64,000 bases of DNA from an uncultured Blautia sp. (GTDB lineage Bacteria > Bacillota > Clostridia > Lachnospirales > Lachnospiraceae). The DNA lies in assembly GCA_937893675.1 (NCBI GenBank), contig CALBGI010000057.1:1-64000 (forward strand), in the 5' to 3' direction. Shown here one piece after another: positions 59,549 to 64,000 of this stretch (positions are counted from its first letter, which is position 1; every line of letters starts with the position of its first letter). A program made the translations under genes and the position numbers. Below the pieces are notes generated by a model. That model saw nothing but the letters and a program-made list of their open reading frames with translations. It was not told the origin of the DNA and did no database searches.

Positions 59549-60189
59549 TTGTGGATGAGCGAATGCGGGTTTATCTGAATTCTCTGGATGCGGGGCATAC
59601 CCCGTTTCTGGAAGAATTGCTGGAAAATGCTCTGGAACAGGGCGTACCTGTGATCAGAAGAGAGATGCAGAGCTTCATAAAAATGCTGCTGGCGCTTTAT
59701 AAGCCCCGGCGGATTCTGGAGGTGGGGACAGCCGTAGGCTTCTCCACGCTTCTTATGTGCGAATATGGCCCGCAGAACCTTCATATTACCACCATTGAGA
59801 ATTACGAAAAAAGAATCCCGGTGGCAAAAGAGAATTTTAGGCGGGCAGGGAGAGAGGCGCAGATCACTTTTCTGGAGGGAGATGCAGGAGAAATCCTGAA
59901 GGAGCTTGACGGTCCTTTTGACATGATTTTTATGGATGCGGCAAAAGGACAGTATATCCACTGGCTGCCGGATATTTTAAGGCTGCTTGAGCCGGGCGGA
60001 GTGCTTTTGTCTGACAATGTGCTTCAGGAGGGGGATATCATCGAATCCCACTATCTGGTGGAACGGCGCAATCGCACCATTTATAAAAGGATGCGGGAAT
60101 ATCTCTATGAACTTACACATAATAAGGCTTTGGTGACTTCGGTGCTCCCTCTGGGAGACGGTGTGACCGTGAGCGTAAAGCAGGAGTGA
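59545..60189 (+). CDS. trmR: tRNA 5-hydroxyuridine methyltransferase TrmR
   Basis: This 214-residue SAM-dependent O-methyltransferase of the catechol-OMT-like family (methyltransf_3) has LEVGTAVGFSTLLM (about 53-66), acidic TTIENYE and metal-site FMDAAKGQY. In B. subtilis YrrM/TrmR methylates ho5U34 in tRNA to mo5U34. The start is GTG at 59545 overlapping the preceding stop (GTGA), with AAGGAG upstream. Its neighbour trhP makes the hydroxyl that it methylates, which supports this assignment over a generic O-methyltransferase. Confidence 0.88.
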   Translation: MIVDERMRVYLNSLDAGHTPFLEELLENALEQGVPVIRREMQSFIKMLLALYKPRRILEVGTAVGFSTLLMCEYGPQNLHITTIENYEKRIPVAKENFRRAGREAQITFLEGDAGEILKELDGPFDMIFMDAAKGQYIHWLPDILRLLEPGGVLLSDNVLQEGDIIESHYLVERRNRTIYKRMREYLYELTHNKALVTSVLPLGDGVTVSVKQE

Positions 60190-60194
60190 GGATT

Positions 60195-61418
60195 ATGAAA
60201 AAACCGGAATTACTGGTTCCAGCCAGCAGCCTGGAGGTTTTGAAAATAGCCGTGATATTCGGCGCTGACGCAGTGTACATCGGCGGCGAGGCCTTTGGGC
60301 TTCGCGCCAAGGCGAAAAATTTTTCCAGCCAGGACATGGCCAGGGGAATTGCCTTTGCACATGCGCACGGCGTAAAAGTCTATGTCACTGTAAATATTCT
60401 TGCGCATAATCAGGATCTGGACGGCGTAAGGGAATATCTTGGCGAGCTGAAAGAATTAAGGCCGGATGCGCTGATTATCGCAGACCCCGGCATATTTATG
60501 CTGGCGCAGGAAATCTGCCCGGAAATTGAGCGGCATATCAGTACTCAGGCAAACAATACAAACTATGAAACCTTTCTTTTCTGGCACCGTCTGGGCGCAA
60601 AGCGCGTGGTGACGGCCCGTGAGCTTTCCATGGAAGAAATCCGGGAAATTCGGGCGCACATTCCACAGGAGCTGGAGATAGAGACCTTTGTTCACGGAGC
60701 GATGTGCATTTCCTATTCCGGAAGATGCCTTCTGAGCAGCTTTCTGGCAGGCAGAGATGCCAACCGGGGAGCCTGCACACATCCCTGCCGCTGGAAGTAT
60801 TCCATTGTGGAGGAAACTCGCCCCGGTGAAGTGATGCCGGTGTTTGAAAACGAGAGAGGCACTTATATTTTTAACTCAAAGGATCTGTGCATGATCGAGC
60901 ACATGGACGATGTCCTGACAAGCGGCATTGACAGCCTGAAAATCGAGGGACGCATGAAAACGGCGCTCTATGTGGCTACGGTGGCAAGAACCTACCGCAA
61001 AGCCATTGACGACTATATGGAAAGCCCGGAAAAGTATCGGGCGAATATGCAATGGTACAAAGAGCAGATCGTCAGCTGTACCTACCGTCAGTTTACCACA
61101 GGATTTTTCTACGGAAAGCCGGATGAAAACACCCAGATTTATGACAACAACACTTATGTGAAGGAGTACACCTATCTGGGCTATGCAGAGGCAGTGGACG
61201 AGCACAGTCTGGTAAAGATCACCCAGCGGAACAAGTTTTCCGTGGGCGAACAGATCGAGGTGATGAAGCCTGACGGCGAGAACCGTAAGGTGACAGTCAG
61301 GGCCATTTATGATGAAGAAGGAAACTCTGTAGAGAGTGCGCCTCATCCCCAGCAGAAGCTTTGGGTGGATCTTGGAGAAGGCGTGGAGAAGTATGATCTT
61401 TTGAGAAGAGCGGAATAA
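60195..61418 (+). CDS. trhP: U32 family protein TrhP, tRNA U34 hydroxylation
   Basis: This 407-residue peptidase-U32-type iron-sulfur protein matches TrhP (YrrO/YegQ), which with prephenate hydroxylates tRNA U34 to ho5U. Four cluster cysteines are visible in CISYSGRC...GACTHPCRW (about 175-200), after a TIM-barrel start (ELLVPASSLEVLKIAVIFGA). B. subtilis has two such genes in tandem (yrrN, yrrO); only one is present here. ATG at 60195 follows AGGAG; a GTG three codons upstream overlaps the ribosome binding site. Confidence 0.9.
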   Translation: MKKPELLVPASSLEVLKIAVIFGADAVYIGGEAFGLRAKAKNFSSQDMARGIAFAHAHGVKVYVTVNILAHNQDLDGVREYLGELKELRPDALIIADPGIFMLAQEICPEIERHISTQANNTNYETFLFWHRLGAKRVVTARELSMEEIREIRAHIPQELEIETFVHGAMCISYSGRCLLSSFLAGRDANRGACTHPCRWKYSIVEETRPGEVMPVFENERGTYIFNSKDLCMIEHMDDVLTSGIDSLKIEGRMKTALYVATVARTYRKAIDDYMESPEKYRANMQWYKEQIVSCTYRQFTTGFFYGKPDENTQIYDNNTYVKEYTYLGYAEAVDEHSLVKITQRNKFSVGEQIEVMKPDGENRKVTVRAIYDEEGNSVESAPHPQQKLWVDLGEGVEKYDLLRRAE

Positions 61419-61424
61419 CAGGGA

Positions 61425-61460
61425 TTAAAAACACCGCCGGCAGGAAACACTGTCGGCGGT
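61425..61460 (-). terminator. Terminator of sigK, also serving trhP
   Basis: ACCGCCGGCAG (61433-61443) pairs with CTGTCGGCGGT (61450-61460), one G-T pair. On the minus strand the stem is followed by GTTTTTAAT, so it best serves sigK; on the plus strand only ATTTAT follows. Confidence 0.75.
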
Positions 61461-61462
61461 AT

Positions 61463-62089
61463 TTATGTGTCAGGGAAGAGTGCGCGCAGCTTCTGCAGCG
61501 CATTTTTTTCGATGCGGGAGACATAGGAGCGGCTTATGGAGAGTTTTTGGGCAATTTCTTTTTGCGTCTTTTCTTCTTGCCCGAAAAGGCCGAAACGGTC
61601 GCAGATGACCTGGTATTCTCTGGGGGTGAGAATGCGCTTCAGTGAGGTCAGCACAAGACAGATGCTGTCTTTGCAGCAGCAGTTTTCCACAATATCAAGG
61701 GGAGGGCTTTCCATCACATCCAAGAGACTGATTTCGTTGCCTTCTCTGTCTGTGCCGATCGGCTCATAAAGAGAGATTTCCCGGGAACGTTTTTTGCGGG
61801 CGCGGAACATCATGAGGAGTTCGTTTTCAATACATCGCGCCGCATATGTGGAAAGCCTTGTGGCTTTGCCGGAGTCAAAGGTGGAGACTGCTTTGATGAG
61901 GCCGATGGTGCCGATGGAAATCAGATCGTCCAAATCCTCCTCCGTGTTCTGGTATTTTTTTACCACATGGGCAACCAGACGGAGATTGCGTTCAATAAGT
62001 ATATTTTTTGCTTCTATATCCCCCTCCTGATACTGCTGAAGATAGAATTTTTCCTCGGCCAGGGTCAAAGGTTTCAAAAAGGTCTTCAA
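61463..62089 (-). CDS. sigK: Sporulation sigma factor SigK
   Basis: This 208-residue sigma-70 family member has region 2 NLRLVAHVVKKYQNTEEDLD with DLISIGTIGLIKAVSTFDS and ATRLSTYAARCIENELLM, then LYEPIGTDREGNEISLLDVM. Region 4 is KTQKEIAQKLSISRSYVSRI, with EKNALQKL after it. This is the SigK/SigE type and closest to late mother-cell SigK. It begins right at the KPLTLAEEKFYL part, so the roughly 20-residue pro-sequence of B. subtilis SigK is absent, as in C. difficile. The start is TTG after GAGGTGA. No skin-type interruption is present. Confidence 0.92.
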   Translation of the reverse strand: MKTFLKPLTLAEEKFYLQQYQEGDIEAKNILIERNLRLVAHVVKKYQNTEEDLDDLISIGTIGLIKAVSTFDSGKATRLSTYAARCIENELLMMFRARKKRSREISLYEPIGTDREGNEISLLDVMESPPLDIVENCCCKDSICLVLTSLKRILTPREYQVICDRFGLFGQEEKTQKEIAQKLSISRSYVSRIEKNALQKLRALFPDT

Positions 62090-62116
62090 ATCTTCACCTC
62101 AAAAGGGACTTCTCTA

Positions 62117-62144
62117 TAGTCTATGTGCGCCCGGCCTTTTTCGT
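62117..62144 (-). promoter_or_regulatory. SigK/SigE-type promoter of sigK
   Basis: On the minus strand, AC (62143-62144) is followed after 17 bases by CATAGACTA (62117-62125), matching the SigK pattern AC-N17-CATAnnnTA. No sigma-A promoter is apparent. The AC element is short, so this remains a prediction. Confidence 0.5.
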
Positions 62145-62232
62145 GCTTTTCCTAAAATTTATTGTTTTTTGTCACTAAATGTGGCAGAATAGAGAGTAAG
62201 TATCACAACTATTAGTATGGGAGGGTTTTGGC

Positions 62233-63120
62233 ATGAAGGTTTTGAATTTTGGTTCCTTAAATATGGACTATGTATATCAGGTAGATCACATTCTGGTGCC
62301 GGGGGAAACCCTGACCTCCAGTTCCAGAAATACCTTTTGCGGAGGCAAGGGACTGAATCAGTCCATCGCCATGGCGCGCGCCGGAGTCCCGGTCTATCAC
62401 GCAGGGCTGATCGGGGAAGGGGGAGAGCCGCTTCTGGCCGCCTGTGAGGAAAACGGCGTAAATACAGAGTTTATCCGTACTGTGGAGGGTCCCTGCGGCC
62501 ATACGATGATCCAGGTGGACAGAGACGGACAGAATTGTATTCTTCTGTTCGGAGGTTCCAACCGCTGTATGACCCGGGCGTTTGTGGACGAGGTTCTGAG
62601 TCATTTTGAAAAGGGCGATATGCTTGTGCTGCAGAATGAGATCAATGAGCTGGATTATATTATTGACTGCGCATGGGAAAAAGGCATGCGGATCGTGCTG
62701 AATCCTTCACCCTATGACAGCGCGCTTGACGCCTGTGATCTGTCCAAGATCAGTCTGTTTCTGGTGAATGAAATTGAGGGATTTCAGATTACAGGGGAGA
62801 AGGAACCGGACAGGATCCTGTCGGTCATCCGGGAGAAATACCCGAGGGCCGGCATCGTGCTCACCCTTGGAGGCCAGGGATCCGTCTATCAGGATGAGAC
62901 GGGCGTTTACCATCAGGGGATTTATAAGGTAAAGGCAGTTGACACTACGGCAGCCGGAGATACGTTTACAGGCTATTTTATTTCTTCAATCCTGGATGGA
63001 ATGCCCCCGGCAGAGGGACTTTCTCTGGCAGCCAAGGCATCGGCGATTGCCGTGTCAAGACCGGGAGCCACTGCGTCCATTCCTGTGCGGGAAGAGGTTC
63101 TGAAAGCAGAGCTTGCCTGA
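62233..63120 (+). CDS. PfkB family carbohydrate kinase (ribokinase-like)
   Basis: This 295-residue ribokinase-superfamily sugar kinase starts NFGSLNMDYVYQVDHI and has the first PfkB signature (GGKGLNQSIAMARAG, about 36-50). The second signature is DTTAAGDTFTGYF with catalytic Asp243. The DTTAAGD form matches RbsK more than fructokinases or adenosine kinase. GGGAGGG precedes the ATG. There is no sugar transporter or regulator nearby in the window, so the substrate (ribose or another sugar) stays open. Confidence 0.87.
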   Translation: MKVLNFGSLNMDYVYQVDHILVPGETLTSSSRNTFCGGKGLNQSIAMARAGVPVYHAGLIGEGGEPLLAACEENGVNTEFIRTVEGPCGHTMIQVDRDGQNCILLFGGSNRCMTRAFVDEVLSHFEKGDMLVLQNEINELDYIIDCAWEKGMRIVLNPSPYDSALDACDLSKISLFLVNEIEGFQITGEKEPDRILSVIREKYPRAGIVLTLGGQGSVYQDETGVYHQGIYKVKAVDTTAAGDTFTGYFISSILDGMPPAEGLSLAAKASAIAVSRPGATASIPVREEVLKAELA

Positions 63121-63176
63121 AGGGCCTTGGAGAACACTTGTTGACATGAGATACATAAGACGATTAGGTGAAGACT

Positions 63177-64000
63177 TTGAAGAAAAGAATAGAACAGCTT
63201 TTAAATGGAAAATTTAAATATGAGCAGCCGGAGCTTTTGTTTTCCCAGGATAAAATAGAGGTGACACTGAAAGCGGGGGATACATTCCGGGAAAACCTTT
63301 ATCTGGGGGCAGAGGACGACAGCCGGTTAAGCGGCTATATCACATCTTCCAGCAGGAGGATTGTGCCGGGAACAGAACGGTTTTCGGGAACTACCGTATG
63401 TGTGCCCTACGGCATTGACGCAGTGGGCTTAAAGCCTGGGGACAGCTTTGACGGATGGCTCTGCTTTACCACGAATGTGGGGGAGTACAAGCTGTCGGTT
63501 CACGTAGAAACAGAAAAGGAAGAGATTCGGACCGCTGCGGGTGAGGTAAAAACGCTGGAGGAATTTACGGCGATTGCCCAAAACGATTTCCGGGAAGGAT
63601 ATCGCCTGTTTACAGACAAAGCATTTGGAAAGATCCTGGAAAACGCGGATGGAAAAATCCGCTCTCTCTATGCGGGAATGAGCTGCCAGCCAGTGACCTA
63701 CCAGCATGTGGAAGAATTTTTGGTGGGCACAGGACAAAAAGAAAAGGTGGAGATTTCTCTTGCCAGCCAGGAGAGCGTTTACCGGAATGTGCAGGCCAGC
63801 CGGAAAGAGAGCTTTGTCATCCACAGAAGCGGATGGGGCCATCTGCGTCTGGAGATCGAGGCAAAGGGAGACTTCCTGGAAGTATCCAAAAAGGTGGTTA
63901 CGGATCAGGATTTTATTGGCAGCGTATATCAGGTGGAGTATGTGATCCACAGGAACCTTCTGGGCAAAGGGAACTGCCGGGGAGAGATCCGGATAAAAAG
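63177..64000 (+). CDS. DUF5717 family protein, 5' part
   Basis: The first 274 codons of a protein that continues past the window end. It starts with TTG after AGGTGA and reads KKRIEQLLNGKFKYEQPELL, then FSQDKIEVTLKAGDTFREN, GYITSSSRRIVPGTERFSGT and TTNVGEYKLSVHVETEKE. This resembles the large Lachnospiraceae family I recall as DUF5717, whose N-terminal part looks like a beta-sandwich and whose function is unknown. No signal peptide is seen, so it is probably cytoplasmic. It lies 56 bases after the kinase gene with no clear terminator between. Confidence 0.65.
   Translation, partial: MKKRIEQLLNGKFKYEQPELLFSQDKIEVTLKAGDTFRENLYLGAEDDSRLSGYITSSSRRIVPGTERFSGTTVCVPYGIDAVGLKPGDSFDGWLCFTTNVGEYKLSVHVETEKEEIRTAAGEVKTLEEFTAIAQNDFREGYRLFTDKAFGKILENADGKIRSLYAGMSCQPVTYQHVEEFLVGTGQKEKVEISLASQESVYRNVQASRKESFVIHRSGWGHLRLEIEAKGDFLEVSKKVVTDQDFIGSVYQVEYVIHRNLLGKGNCRGEIRIK

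Noticed and set aside
1..64000. CRISPR arrays, prophage genes or an intact defence system
   Set aside because: No regularly spaced direct repeats, phage structural genes, integrase or cas genes were seen. The only defence-like genes are the broken nucleases at 41.2-42.9 kb.

Overview
The window reads as chromosomal DNA of an anaerobic, spore-forming Firmicute of the family Lachnospiraceae. A Blautia-like genus is my best guess, from gene content and style rather than any search. Supporting signs are PolC, class III fructose-bisphosphatase, CodY, HrcA/CIRCE control, a SigK sporulation sigma factor, strong AGGAGG-type ribosome binding sites, TTGACA/TATAAT promoters, and Lachnospiraceae-type families (DUF5717, DUF6106, HPr-like protein without the active His). 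Base composition is balanced and even except for one clearly AT-rich block at about 40.7-43.1 kb.

Layout. 1-1.6 kb: 3' end of a tRNA-Gly and two small membrane proteins on the minus strand. 1.6-7.5 kb: a drug-efflux style unit (RND transporter, overlapping TetR repressor, overlapping alpha/beta hydrolase) behind a consensus promoter with a TetR-type palindrome at its start point. 7.5-13.3 kb: malQ, a heterodimeric ABC exporter and a small membrane protein. 13.3-18 kb: VanZ-like protein, thyA-folA, a hairpin-rich spacer, ilvE and ispG. 18-27.3 kb: polC, fbp, a PurF-like protein without its glutaminase nucleophile, a YARHG protein and an XRE regulator. 27.5-33.2 kb: the yifB(comM)-dprA-topA-codY run. 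33.4-37.7 kb: groES-groEL, a DUF6106 protein and guaB. 37.7-40.7 kb: an amidase, then a ZTP riboswitch ahead of a separately encoded IMP cyclohydrolase and AICAR formyltransferase (a split PurH). 40.7-43.1 kb: AT-rich island holding only broken genes. 43.1-51.2 kb: uvrB, then hrcA-grpE-dnaK-dnaJ-prmA. 51.2-54.4 kb: rsmE, a cysteine desulfurase and thiI. 54.4-61.4 kb: HPr-like gene, mtaB, ireB-ruvX-DUF1292, RNase J, a short MltG-like protein, trmR and trhP. 61.4-64 kb: sigK, a PfkB-family kinase and the start of a DUF5717 protein.

How the genes work together. Four themes recur: nucleotide and one-carbon metabolism (thyA, folA, guaB, PurF-like, split PurH, ZTP riboswitch); proteostasis under HrcA (two perfect CIRCE elements); tRNA modification (mtaB, thiI plus its desulfurase, and trmR-trhP, which together should make 5-methoxyuridine); and global regulation (CodY with a near-consensus CodY box at its own promoter, and an HPr/Crh-like protein).

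Most of the window is ordinary core genome. I found no CRISPR array, prophage or intact defence system. The observations most worth following up are the nucleophile-less PurF paralogue, the His15-less HPr homologue, the ZTP riboswitch on a split PurH, the decayed nuclease island with a LexA-like box, two unexplained intergenic palindromic repeat regions, a hairpin shared by the malQ and ispG leaders, and a SigK that lacks a pro-sequence.
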